From contig JBAXKJ010000008.1 in the NCBI GenBank assembly GCA_037137375.1, positions 102,312-166,311 on the forward strand: a DNA stretch of 64,000 bases, in the 5' to 3' direction. This DNA comes from CAINVV01 sp037137375. GTDB lineage: Bacteria > Bacteroidota > Bacteroidia > Bacteroidales > Prolixibacteraceae. The position numbers and the translations under genes are program-made. The notes below the pieces were generated by a model. That model was given only the letters and a program-made list of their open reading frames with translations, did no database searches and was not told where the DNA came from. Below, in pieces: positions 26,956 to 36,183 of the stretch. Position 1 is the first letter of the stretch; each line of letters starts with the position of its first letter.

Positions 26956-28317
26956 ATGGAAAAACTAAAATACGAGCGACCAATCATAAAAAAGCTGAAT
27001 ATTGGCTTTACGAATAAGTTTGGGTCTCAGGTAAAGAATGAAGTTGTTTCTGATATAGAGGGGGCTAGTGTCAAGGAGCTGATTCAACAATACGGATCAC
27101 CACTTTTTGTGATTTCGGAAAAACAGATCAGGCGAAACTATCAGCTTTCCTGCAGGATTTTCAAGACCAGGTATCCCAAGGTTCAATTTGCCTGGTCGTA
27201 CAAAACCAACTACCTCAATGCCGTTTGTAAAATTTTTCACCAGGAGGGATCCTGGGCAGAAGTTGTGTCCGGATTTGAATACGACAAAGCCATCAAAAAC
27301 GGCGTTCCTGGTAATAAAATCATCTTCAACGGTCCTGATAAGACTGACGAACAATTACTTACAGCCGCAAGAAACAATTCTCTTATCCACATTGATCATT
27401 TTGATGAACTTTATTCCCTGATCAAAATTAGCGATGAACATCGACTGAAGCCACGGGTAGCTATCCGAGTGAACATGGATACCGGCATCTTCCCAAAATG
27501 GGACCGTTTCGGTTTCAACTATGAGAACGGTCAGGCCTGGAATGCCGTCACCAGAATCATCAACAGTGAAAATCTCAACCTGGTTGGTTTGCATTGCCAT
27601 ATCGGAACTTTTATGATGGAGACATCCGCCTACGCAATTGCAGCCACCAAGATGTGCGAACTGGCCCGCGATATCAAGGTTAAACTCAATAAAACGATTC
27701 AATATCTCGACTTAGGTGGAGGCTTCCCATCTACCAATACCCTGAAGGGCTCTTATCTCCCTGGTACGGATACGGTCCCGGCAATCGACCAGTTTGCAGA
27801 TGCCATCACAGATGTGATACTTGGCTTTGGATTCAATCAGGACGATCTGCCACTGTTAATTCTCGAAACCGGCAGGGCACTCATTGACGATGCCGGATTT
27901 TTACTGGGTACCGTTCTGTCCAACAAGAGACTCTCAGATGGCAGACGATCAACGATTGTGGATTTTGGCGTAAATGTGCTATTTACATCCCTCTGGTATG
28001 ATCACAAAATCAGTCCAGCCCAGGAAGCCGGTCAGCATACCGAAGAAACGGTGATGTATGGTCCCCTTTGCATGAACATTGACATTATTCGGGAGAATAT
28101 TACCCTGCCATTACTGCAAAAAGGTGATCATCTTGTTGTTCATAAAGTAGGAGCTTACAACATGACGCAGTGGATGCAGTTCATTACACTTCGTCCCAAC
28201 GTAGTCCTGTTAGACCAGGACGGCCATCCCCAACTGATCAGAAAAGCTGAGACGCTGGAATATCTCGAATATGGCGAACAAATTCCAGCACACCTTACCA
28301 GGAATCCACTCACCTGA
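26956..28317 (+). CDS. PLP-dependent decarboxylase, alanine-racemase fold (Orn/DAP/Arg decarboxylase 2 family)
   Basis: The start is set at ATG 26956; in-frame starts at 26920 and 26935 are possible. The barrel domain carries the PLP lysine in FAWSYKTNYLNAV, the histidine in GLHCHIGTF, the glycine loop LDLGGGFPS and ETGRALIDDAG. The C-terminal domain has the cysteine motif GPLCMNID and KVGAYNMTQWMQF, the residues that complete the active site across the dimer. It is as long as ornithine, diaminopimelate or carboxynorspermidine decarboxylases but lies outside any lysine or polyamine operon. Substrate unknown; it probably acts with the ATP-grasp ligase. Confidence 0.88.
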   Translation: MEKLKYERPIIKKLNIGFTNKFGSQVKNEVVSDIEGASVKELIQQYGSPLFVISEKQIRRNYQLSCRIFKTRYPKVQFAWSYKTNYLNAVCKIFHQEGSWAEVVSGFEYDKAIKNGVPGNKIIFNGPDKTDEQLLTAARNNSLIHIDHFDELYSLIKISDEHRLKPRVAIRVNMDTGIFPKWDRFGFNYENGQAWNAVTRIINSENLNLVGLHCHIGTFMMETSAYAIAATKMCELARDIKVKLNKTIQYLDLGGGFPSTNTLKGSYLPGTDTVPAIDQFADAITDVILGFGFNQDDLPLLILETGRALIDDAGFLLGTVLSNKRLSDGRRSTIVDFGVNVLFTSLWYDHKISPAQEAGQHTEETVMYGPLCMNIDIIRENITLPLLQKGDHLVVHKVGAYNMTQWMQFITLRPNVVLLDQDGHPQLIRKAETLEYLEYGEQIPAHLTRNPLT

Positions 28318-28331
28318 TAATAGAAAACCGA

Positions 28332-30545
28332 ATGAAAGCCAGCCGACTCATAGCGTCCATAAAGGAGAACATTTTGCCCTCCACCCTGAATAGCTATTCC
28401 ATTATTTTCTTCATGGATAATAAACTTTTATCATTCGGAATTCTTGTTGTCACTTTCTTTAACTTCTATGCCGGACTGAGTGGCTTGATAGCTACCCTGG
28501 CCGCCGTTACCATTGCGAATTCAATGGGATTCGACAAAACACAATTAAGAAAAGGGCTTTATAGTTTCAATTCCCTGTTGCTTGGCTTGGGGATGGGAAC
28601 GTTTTTCGACCCGGGTCTAGTCTATTTTGCTCTGTTGTTACTGGCAGTTCTCCTTACTTTAATCTTATCGGTTACCCTTGGCGGATGGCTCGGCAAACAC
28701 GGATTGCCACATCTCAGCATTCCGTTTGTTATTGGCTTCTGGCTAATCGTCCTGCCTTCCTCGACTTTTGTAAACCTGGGACTCACACAAAGAAATATCT
28801 ATTGGATCAATGAAGCGTACTCCGTAGGCGGAAGCCATCTGGTCAACTTTCTTCAATCCATTGAAGGCCTTTCATTCAACAAACTGGCAGACACCTACCT
28901 GAGATCGCTCAGTTCGATCTTCTTTCAAAGCAATATTCTTTCCGGAATCGTGATCGCTGTTCTTTTGCTCATCAGCTCAAGAATCGCCTTCACTTTATCC
29001 ATTATCGGATTTCTTACAGCCTATCTTTTTGCCTCCTTCATTGGATCCGAATCGACTGGTTTCTCTTACTATAATATTGGTGCCAATTACATTATGACTG
29101 CTCTGGCAATTGGCGGTTTTTTTGTAATTCCTTCGCGTAAATCATATCTCTGGACCATCTTTCTCGTCCCATTGACTTCACTGGTCTTGCTTTTTCTCAC
29201 CAAATTTTTTGGCGGGATTCAGCTTCCTGTATTTTCACTACCCTTCTCCATCGTTGTTATTTTATTCGTCTATTTCCTGATGCTCAGGAAAGGACATTCA
29301 AGCCTTGTGCTTACACCCATTCAACATTATTCACCCGAAATAAATTTATATTCTTACCTGAATAATAAAAGCAGGCTTTCCCAACTCCTATATTTCCCCC
29401 TCCATCTTCCATTCTGGGGAGAGTGGGTTGTGAGCCAGGGTCATGAAGGTAAATTTACGCACAAGGGAGACTGGAGTTATGCTTACGACTTCATGTTATT
29501 GGATGAAGAGATGAAGACTTTCACTTCCAACGGATTACTCTGTGAAAATTACCATTGTTACAACAAACCCGTTCTAGCGCCCGCTGACGGCATTGTTGAA
29601 GAGATCACAGATCATATCGAAGACAACGAAATCGGAAAGACGGACATCATTAACAACTGGGGGAATACAATAATAATCAGACACTTACCAGGATTATATT
29701 CCCAAATTTCCCACTTAAAGAAGGGCACTTTTAAGGTTTCAAAAGGAGATCATGTAAAACGGGGTGATTTTTTAGCTACTTGTGGCAATTCAGGCAGATC
29801 GCCTCAGCCGCATATCCATTTTCAGGTCCAATCATCTCCAAAAACAGGAGCTAAAACGCTGAACTACCCAATCTCTTATTATCTGAAAGCTGAACCCAAC
29901 GGGAGTAAGCTTTCAACCTTCACCGTTCCCGAAGAAGGTGAAATAATCTCAGATCTGCATTCGAATACTATATTAAAGAAGGCATTCGGTATTCAACCAA
30001 ATTCTGTATTGAAATTCAAATACACCAACGAAAAAGGGATAGAAAAAACGGAAAGGTGGGAAGCCTATACCGATGCGTACAACAGCAGCTACCTGTACTG
30101 CAGTGAAACAGATAGTACAGCCTACTACGTCAATGACGGAAGTACATTCTATTTCACCACCTTTTATGGGAACAAGAAAACTCTGCTGTACTATTTTTAT
30201 CTGACGGCTTTCAAGGTACTCCTGGGTTATTATGAGAAACTCGAAATAACAGATGAATTAGCGCTGAACTCCATTTATCATAAAAATGCACTCGTCTGGC
30301 TGCATGATTTCATCGCACCGTTTACTAAGAAGATCCGTGCTTGTTATACGATCCTTCCGACTAAAACAGACGACGCCGTAATGCCGCAATATCTGAAACT
30401 TTCCTCCAGGATTGACCTTAAGATTTTTGGACGGACGAAGAATGAAAGCACTGGAACTATTACACTAAAAAACAATCGGATAGATATGTTTACATACGAA
30501 AATAACAGGTTCAAAATTGAGGCCCAATGCGTAGATACCTTGTAA
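28332..30545 (+). CDS. Fusion of urea-transporter-like membrane domain and M23 peptidase domain
   Basis: This 737-residue protein has about ten hydrophobic helices in residues 1-320. Near the start are the UT-family motifs LNSYSIIFFMDNKLLS and FDKTQLRKGLYSFNSLLLGLGMG. A soluble part follows with an M23-type peptidase fold at about 365-510: THKGDWSYAYDF, PVLAPADGIVEEI, NWGNTIIIRH, SQISHLKKG and the ligand motif PQPHIHFQV. The last 200 residues match nothing I recognise. M23 enzymes cut peptidoglycan or other peptides, using zinc. The gene starts 14 bases after the decarboxylase and overlaps the next by 19. Confidence 0.87.
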   Translation: MKASRLIASIKENILPSTLNSYSIIFFMDNKLLSFGILVVTFFNFYAGLSGLIATLAAVTIANSMGFDKTQLRKGLYSFNSLLLGLGMGTFFDPGLVYFALLLLAVLLTLILSVTLGGWLGKHGLPHLSIPFVIGFWLIVLPSSTFVNLGLTQRNIYWINEAYSVGGSHLVNFLQSIEGLSFNKLADTYLRSLSSIFFQSNILSGIVIAVLLLISSRIAFTLSIIGFLTAYLFASFIGSESTGFSYYNIGANYIMTALAIGGFFVIPSRKSYLWTIFLVPLTSLVLLFLTKFFGGIQLPVFSLPFSIVVILFVYFLMLRKGHSSLVLTPIQHYSPEINLYSYLNNKSRLSQLLYFPLHLPFWGEWVVSQGHEGKFTHKGDWSYAYDFMLLDEEMKTFTSNGLLCENYHCYNKPVLAPADGIVEEITDHIEDNEIGKTDIINNWGNTIIIRHLPGLYSQISHLKKGTFKVSKGDHVKRGDFLATCGNSGRSPQPHIHFQVQSSPKTGAKTLNYPISYYLKAEPNGSKLSTFTVPEEGEIISDLHSNTILKKAFGIQPNSVLKFKYTNEKGIEKTERWEAYTDAYNSSYLYCSETDSTAYYVNDGSTFYFTTFYGNKKTLLYYFYLTAFKVLLGYYEKLEITDELALNSIYHKNALVWLHDFIAPFTKKIRACYTILPTKTDDAVMPQYLKLSSRIDLKIFGRTKNESTGTITLKNNRIDMFTYENNRFKIEAQCVDTL

Positions 30546-31672
30546 TTTTTTTTCTCACGATGCCGCTGTTCTGCATTTCCCAGACGAAGCTAAATTTTAG
30601 TCAGGCAGACAGTCTCACCTACCAGTTATACCTTAAGGGAGACTGGAAGAAGCTAATCAGTTTATCAAAAGATTTAGCCGTCCAAAACATCGAATCCAAG
30701 CTCATCAGACAGAGGGTTGGCTATGCCTATTTTGTCACCGGTGACTATTTTTCGGCCAGAAATCAGTACGAAAAAGCATACGAATTTGATCATTCAGATG
30801 ATGTCTCAAATGAAATGATCTATTATTCTAACCTTTATTCAGGATCTATCAATACCCGGTTTAGTGCAGGAAATCTCTCACAGTCTTCGTTGACGAAACT
30901 GGGAATTGTAAAATATAATCCTGTCGAATCAGTCGATGCAGAATTCAATCTCAAGACAAACCAGACCGTGACCCGATCTGATCAGATGTATTACCGGTTT
31001 GGGATCAAGACAGACCTTGGATACCGGTTATCCGTGTACCAGGCCTATTCCTATTACAACCAAACTATTAGCAATGTAGTTACACAACAGCCTGAATACC
31101 AAGCCTTGCTGAAGTATACGATTTCACCTGTCTGGCATGTAAAGGCAGCCTATCATCACCTCTTTACCAACGTAGGCAATGTCAATTATCCTCAGAACCT
31201 GGGCTTTTTGGCCATGTATTCTCAACTCAACCGATTCAACTTCGAAGTCAACACCTCTATTTTGTCTTCATCCTTGAGTACGACAAACCAGTTTGGATTT
31301 CATGCCGGAGCCATCTTACCAGGAATGTACAGAATCTATTTGAACAGCGCAGTGATCGGAATTTATGAAAATGCTGCCTTCAGGACCATTTTTGCCGAAA
31401 CGGCCGGTCTGAAATGTACTAAAAACCTTTGGGCTGAAGGGAACCTCACCCTCGGAAATCTAAAAAATTATAACTCCAATGATGCATTATATGTTTTTAA
31501 TTCAGCGGATCCCTCTCTCTTTAGGACCGGATTCTCGCTGATTTACTATTTAGGCAAGCACCTGACTATCATTGGAAATTTCACTTTTGATCAACAGGAA
31601 AACTCTAGTGTCACTATAAATAAATACTATTATCAATATTCTTACTCAGGAGGTTTAAAATGGAAACTTTAA
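30527..31672 (+). CDS. Exported protein with TPR-like N-terminus and probable outer-membrane barrel
   Basis: This 381-residue protein has a signal peptide (MRRYLVIFFLTMPLFCISQ), then one or two TPR-like helices (VGYAYFVTGDYFSARNQYEKAYEFDHSDD). From about residue 110 come alternating amphipathic strands rich in tyrosine and asparagine, ending YSYSGGLKWKL. That layout resembles YaiO-like outer-membrane proteins, but the family is not certain. It overlaps the M23 fusion gene by 19 bases and the next TPR gene by 13, so it belongs to the same operon. Confidence 0.72.
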   Translation: MRRYLVIFFLTMPLFCISQTKLNFSQADSLTYQLYLKGDWKKLISLSKDLAVQNIESKLIRQRVGYAYFVTGDYFSARNQYEKAYEFDHSDDVSNEMIYYSNLYSGSINTRFSAGNLSQSSLTKLGIVKYNPVESVDAEFNLKTNQTVTRSDQMYYRFGIKTDLGYRLSVYQAYSYYNQTISNVVTQQPEYQALLKYTISPVWHVKAAYHHLFTNVGNVNYPQNLGFLAMYSQLNRFNFEVNTSILSSSLSTTNQFGFHAGAILPGMYRIYLNSAVIGIYENAAFRTIFAETAGLKCTKNLWAEGNLTLGNLKNYNSNDALYVFNSADPSLFRTGFSLIYYLGKHLTIIGNFTFDQQENSSVTINKYYYQYSYSGGLKWKL

Positions 31673-32322
31673 GGAAATCAATTTTGCTGGCATCATTTTT
31701 TCTGATCGCCATCGCATTAAATGCCCAAAACATGATTGAATTGCAATCGGCATTCAGCAAAAGCTATATCGCAGAAAACCAGAACAACTATAGCCAGGCT
31801 ATCAGCGAGATGAAACCCATCTATCAGGAAAATGACTATATCTCAAACATTCGTCTGGGCTGGCTCAATTACCTGGCTAAACAGTACAATGAGTCGATCT
31901 CCTATTACAAGAAAGCGATTGCGCTGAAACCTTATGCTATTGAGGCAAGACTGGGTTGCGTAAAACCACTTAGCGCCATCGAAAATTGGGAAAAAGTAAA
32001 AGAGGAATATACAGAAATCCTGAAAATTGACCCCTTAAATACCACTACCAACTATTGGCTCGGTGTGATATATTATAACAGGAAAGATTACAAGACGGCA
32101 GTCAGTCTTTTCGAAAAAGTAGTAAACCTCTACCCGTTGGACTATGATTCTATGATTATGCTGGCCTGGTCTAAAATGTTTAATAACAATCATACAGATG
32201 CCAAATTACTGTTTCAGCAAGCACTAATTATCCGACCTAACGACACTTCAGCCCTCAGCGGATTACAACAGATCAGCAAATGGCTGGAGAGCAATTTGAT
32301 CACCCCGGTACAAAAGAAATAG
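31660..32322 (+). CDS. Exported TPR protein
   Basis: This 220-residue protein has a signal peptide (ending near ALNAQN) and at least four tetratricopeptide repeats: IRLGWLNYLAKQYNESISYYKKAIALKP, then ENWEKVKEEYTEILKIDPLN, TNYWLGVIYYNRKDYKTAVSLFEKVVNLYP and ALIIRPNDTSALSGLQQI. It is probably a periplasmic partner of the barrel protein encoded just before it. It closes the eight-gene operon; I see no strong terminator in the 119 bases that follow. Confidence 0.78.
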   Translation: METLRKSILLASFFLIAIALNAQNMIELQSAFSKSYIAENQNNYSQAISEMKPIYQENDYISNIRLGWLNYLAKQYNESISYYKKAIALKPYAIEARLGCVKPLSAIENWEKVKEEYTEILKIDPLNTTTNYWLGVIYYNRKDYKTAVSLFEKVVNLYPLDYDSMIMLAWSKMFNNNHTDAKLLFQQALIIRPNDTSALSGLQQISKWLESNLITPVQKK

Positions 32323-32441
32323 AAGCTTCATTTAACGTTTAAAAAATTCCAGGCAACAGATAAATGTTTGAAAAATATCTTTTACTTTCACCAAGGTTAA
32401 AAACTGACCAGGCGTAGATTTATTATTCAAACACTATTCTA

Positions 32442-34310
32442 ATGCAAAAAAACGTGTTACGCTCCGTGTGGGTGGTAGTACTACTCGCATTTTTTACCAA
32501 TGTGGGAGCCCAAAACGGGATAACTTTCGACAAGTACAAAACGAATTCTGAAGTACAGAAAGCTCTTATCGCCTTGCAACAAAAGGCTCCTGCCAGGATT
32601 GCCATCCATAAGATTGCTGATAGTCCGGGAGGTGATCCAATCAATATTCTTGAAATAGGAAAGGACCTGAAGAATGTTCCGGCAATATTTGTTGGGGCCA
32701 ACTTCGAAGGGAAGACCCCGCTCTCCACAGAAGGAGCGCTATACCTTGCCAAAATGCTTCTCGACTCATCAGTTTATACCAGCAATCTTAAATGGTATAT
32801 TCTTCCATTACCCAACCCCGACGCGACTTCAGGGTACTTCTCAAAAGTAAAATGGGAACGGACAGTCAATGATTTTATCGTCAATGACGACAAAGATGAT
32901 CAAGTCAATGAAGACGGTCCGGATGATCTTAATGCAGACGGCTGGATCACTCAGATGAGGGTAGAAGACCCTGAAGGAACCTATATTATTTCTGACAAAG
33001 ATCCCCGCATTATGTTAAGGGCCGATCCTGCGAAAGGGGAAAGGGGAAAATACAAACTTTACCAGGAAGGTCTGGATAACGATGGTGATGGCGAGATCAA
33101 CGAAGACGGTCCCGGTGGAATCAACGTTGGCATCAATTTTCCACATCTCTTCAAGACTAATTTGAAGGACACAGGATTATGGCCGGGGGAGACACCTGAA
33201 GTATATGGAATCATGGAATTCATCTTTAACCATCCTGAAATAGCCATGGTACAAACTTTGGGAACTTCTGATTTCTGCATGGCTCCGCCGAGAGGAGGCC
33301 GCAAAGGCGGTGTCAACCTGGAGAGTCTGAAAATTCCGGCCCGCTTTGCCGCCCGCATTGGCGCGGATCCGGAAAAAACGTACTCGATGAATGAGGTGCT
33401 GGAAATGTTTAAATCCGGCATGGGAGGCCGCGGAGGAAGGGAAATCAACGCTGAAACCGTGATGGATATGCTCGGTTTGGGTGCCACTGTAAATCCCATG
33501 GAAGGCGATTTGAAGTTCTATACCGATTTATCTGAGAAATACAAGAGTTACCTGAAGGCAAAAGGCGCTTCTGTTGACAGGCTGGCCGCCGACGCGGACA
33601 AAGACGGCTCCTTCGAGCTCTGGGCCTATTATCATTTAGGCGTGCCATCATTCAGTATGAACCTCTTTACACCGCCAAAACCGGCTTCCGAGACCCGCAC
33701 CCGCGAGGGAGGTGGATCAAGGGAGGCAGGTATGGGAATGCCGTTCGCGAGAAGTTCAGCTCCGGAAGGAGACGACAGGGAGAAAACCATCCTTGCATAC
33801 ATTGACAAAAAACTAAATGGGGATGGATTTGTCAAATGGCAACCCTATAACCATCCTACCCTGGGAAAGGTCGAAATAGGCGGCATCAAACCGTTTGTGA
33901 CCTCTACCCCTCCCACTACACAAATCGATTCATTATGTAAAGTTCAGCTTCCATGGCTCCTGCAGTTATCTAAGAAACTGCCAGATCTTCGGATCATGAA
34001 GGAGGTGGTAACCGATTTAGGGGCCGGCGTTTACAAGCTGGAACTCTTCGTTGAGAACCAGGGTATATTGCCTTATCCGACAGCCATGGGCTCCAGGAAC
34101 AAGCAACCCGCACCGGTCATCATCATTCTTGAAGGGGATAAGCTGGAATTTCTGGAAGGCTATAAAAGAACGCCTCTCGGTGATATGGGAGGAAATCAGG
34201 TCAGGAAGTTAACCTGGACCATAAAAGCCGAAAAGAACAGCTTGATCAAAGCCAGAATTGAATCTGTTATTTTCGGTTCCGGAGTCAAACAAATTAAGAT
34301 CGGAGGTTAA
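32442..34310 (+). CDS. M14 carboxypeptidase-like protein, zinc and catalytic residues lost
   Basis: This 622-residue exported protein (signal MQKNVLRSVWVVVLLAFFTNVGAQ) is a paralogue of the next gene and aligns along most of its length. Where the neighbour has the zinc motif HGNE, this one reads FEGKTP (residues 88-93). The NRN substrate motif becomes GIN, the third ligand His becomes Gly in TLGTSDFCM, and the catalytic Glu of SFVGELF becomes Asn in SFSMNLF. It keeps two Asp-rich calcium-loop-like inserts (DDKDDQVNEDGPDDLNADG and DNDGDGEINEDG). It is probably a binding or regulatory pseudoenzyme; its stop is 2 bases before the neighbour's start. Confidence 0.85.
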   Translation: MQKNVLRSVWVVVLLAFFTNVGAQNGITFDKYKTNSEVQKALIALQQKAPARIAIHKIADSPGGDPINILEIGKDLKNVPAIFVGANFEGKTPLSTEGALYLAKMLLDSSVYTSNLKWYILPLPNPDATSGYFSKVKWERTVNDFIVNDDKDDQVNEDGPDDLNADGWITQMRVEDPEGTYIISDKDPRIMLRADPAKGERGKYKLYQEGLDNDGDGEINEDGPGGINVGINFPHLFKTNLKDTGLWPGETPEVYGIMEFIFNHPEIAMVQTLGTSDFCMAPPRGGRKGGVNLESLKIPARFAARIGADPEKTYSMNEVLEMFKSGMGGRGGREINAETVMDMLGLGATVNPMEGDLKFYTDLSEKYKSYLKAKGASVDRLAADADKDGSFELWAYYHLGVPSFSMNLFTPPKPASETRTREGGGSREAGMGMPFARSSAPEGDDREKTILAYIDKKLNGDGFVKWQPYNHPTLGKVEIGGIKPFVTSTPPTTQIDSLCKVQLPWLLQLSKKLPDLRIMKEVVTDLGAGVYKLELFVENQGILPYPTAMGSRNKQPAPVIIILEGDKLEFLEGYKRTPLGDMGGNQVRKLTWTIKAEKNSLIKARIESVIFGSGVKQIKIGG

Positions 34311-34312
34311 CC

Positions 34313-36061
34313 ATGAAAAAGATATTTACGCTGATTATATCGTGCCTACTGACCTTCGCGGTAGTGGCAGAAAGCAAAGGGAAAATTGAAATTCCGCTCC
34401 GTTTTGACAGGTATTATAATTATGAAGACGTGGTGGAAGCATTAAAATTATTGCATAGTACCTTCCCGAAGATGACTAAATTAGATCTCGTAGGCAAGAG
34501 CGAGGAAGGCCGCGAAATTTATGCACTGACCATCAACAATCCAGCAACGGGTGAGGCACTGTCTAAACCGGGGGTGTATGTCGACGGGAACATTCATGGT
34601 AATGAAATACAGGCAGGCGAAGTCTGTCTCTATTTCGCTAATATGTTGCTGACCAAATACTCCGAAAATGAGAAAATCAAAAAAGTGGTCGATAAGAATT
34701 CCTATTATATCCTTCCTGTGGTCAATGTGGACGGTAGGGCTCACTTCTTTAATGATGCCCAAAACCCGAGTTCCGGCCGTAGTGTGAGGGTACCGAAAGA
34801 CGACGACAGGGATGGTCTGGTAGATGAAGACGGTCCGGACGACCTGGATGGTGATGGAAATATTTGCATGATGAGGATCAAAGACCCGCTGGGTGACTAC
34901 AAAACGGATCCTGAAGACAGCAGGCTGATGATACCCGTGAAGCCCGGAGAGAAAGGCGAATGGACGATTTTGGGTGAAGAAGGTATCGATAATGACAATG
35001 ACGGAAAGATCAATGAAGATAGTGAGGGTTACCTGGATTGTAACCGAAACTGGGGCTACAACTGGCAACCACCTTATATTCAAAGTGGTGCGGGAAATTT
35101 TCCACTATCTAGTATGGAGGCTAAATGTATTGCTGCTTATATCCATGCCCGACCAAACATCCTGATCAATTTTGCCTTTCACAATTCGGGTGGCATGTGG
35201 CTGCGGGCCCCGGCCATCAAGGAAGAGAAGGTCGATGCCAGGGATGTGGCAGTCTACGACATCATTGGTAAGAACGCGACCAAAATGACTCCGGGTTATG
35301 TTTATCAGCCATCTTATGATTTATACGACACCTTCGGCGATACAGACTCACATATGTTCTGCCTCGAAGGTTCCTACTCTTTCGTGGGAGAACTTTTCAT
35401 GAGATCCCAGGAAACTTACCGGGATAATGTTGACAAGCCCGTAGCCGTTTCGACCGAAAGTTCGTCAGGAGGCAGACGTGGCGGAGGTAATCCGGAATTG
35501 AACCGCGAACAAATCAAATTCAACGATTACCTCGCACTGAATGAGCTTTACAAAGAATGGAAACCATTTAAACACCCTACTTATGGTGACATCGAGATTG
35601 GTGGATGGGTCAAAATGAGTACCCGCCTTCCTCATCCGTTTATGCTTCCTGAGCTGGTTCACAGAAATTCAATGGTTGTCCTTTACGCCGCCGAACAGAC
35701 TCCTGAAATAACTCTCGACGTATTCGATATCAAAGAGATCGGCAAGAACCTTCATCAGGTCAGGGTCAGGCTTAAAAATGACAAGGGACTACCCTCCATG
35801 TCTTCGAAAGCCATGAGTACAAAGATCTATACTCCAGATATGCTGAAAATTACCGGTGCAAAAGTGGTGGCTTCAGGCAGAATAACAGACCTGCGGACGA
35901 ATAAAGTGAGTTATCAGGAGCATAAGCCCGAAATCATCTATACTTCAGTGCCCAGTTACGGTTTTACTGAATATCAATTTCTGGTTGAAGGAAAGGGAGA
36001 TATCACTGTCAGCTTTCATTCACGCAAGGCAGGAGACCTGCAAAAGACGCTGAAACTTTAA
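34313..36061 (+). CDS. M14-family zinc carboxypeptidase, exported
   Basis: This 582-residue protein has a signal peptide (MKKIFTLIISCLLTFAVVAE). Zinc ligands are His95 and Glu98 in DGNIHGNEIQAGE and His290 in INFAFHNSGG. The substrate-binding NR pair is Asn244-Arg245 in LDCNRNWGYNW, and the likely catalytic glutamate is Glu360 in YSFVGELF. Two Asp-rich loops (DDDRDGLVDEDGPDDLDGDG and DNDNDGKINEDSEG) inserted in the catalytic domain look like EF-hand-type calcium sites. A C-terminal domain of about 130 residues looks like a beta-sandwich. It follows its inactive paralogue by 2 bases, and the two probably form a complex. Confidence 0.9.
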   Translation: MKKIFTLIISCLLTFAVVAESKGKIEIPLRFDRYYNYEDVVEALKLLHSTFPKMTKLDLVGKSEEGREIYALTINNPATGEALSKPGVYVDGNIHGNEIQAGEVCLYFANMLLTKYSENEKIKKVVDKNSYYILPVVNVDGRAHFFNDAQNPSSGRSVRVPKDDDRDGLVDEDGPDDLDGDGNICMMRIKDPLGDYKTDPEDSRLMIPVKPGEKGEWTILGEEGIDNDNDGKINEDSEGYLDCNRNWGYNWQPPYIQSGAGNFPLSSMEAKCIAAYIHARPNILINFAFHNSGGMWLRAPAIKEEKVDARDVAVYDIIGKNATKMTPGYVYQPSYDLYDTFGDTDSHMFCLEGSYSFVGELFMRSQETYRDNVDKPVAVSTESSSGGRRGGGNPELNREQIKFNDYLALNELYKEWKPFKHPTYGDIEIGGWVKMSTRLPHPFMLPELVHRNSMVVLYAAEQTPEITLDVFDIKEIGKNLHQVRVRLKNDKGLPSMSSKAMSTKIYTPDMLKITGAKVVASGRITDLRTNKVSYQEHKPEIIYTSVPSYGFTEYQFLVEGKGDITVSFHSRKAGDLQKTLKL

Positions 36062-36144
36062 AAAGATCGAAAATAAATTAGGTTAAAAAGCCATCGATTT
36101 TTTAAAGCATTGAGGTAAATTGTCAATAAACTTTTCAATTTTGC

Positions 36145-36152
36145 TATATTTG
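36145..36152 (+). promoter_or_regulatory. -7 promoter element TATATTTG of spt
   Basis: TATATTTG matches TAnnTTTG exactly and lies 31 bases before the GTG start at 36184. The -33 half is not clear at the usual distance. Confidence 0.55.
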
Positions 36153-36183
36153 GCAACGCAAACTAACTTTTAAGGAGCAAAAA

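Noticed and set aside
34481..35083. A 200-codon minus-strand frame antisense to the M14 peptidase gene
   Set aside because: It mirrors the Asp-rich calcium-loop codons as valine/isoleucine-rich sequence; the plus-strand gene is clearly real.
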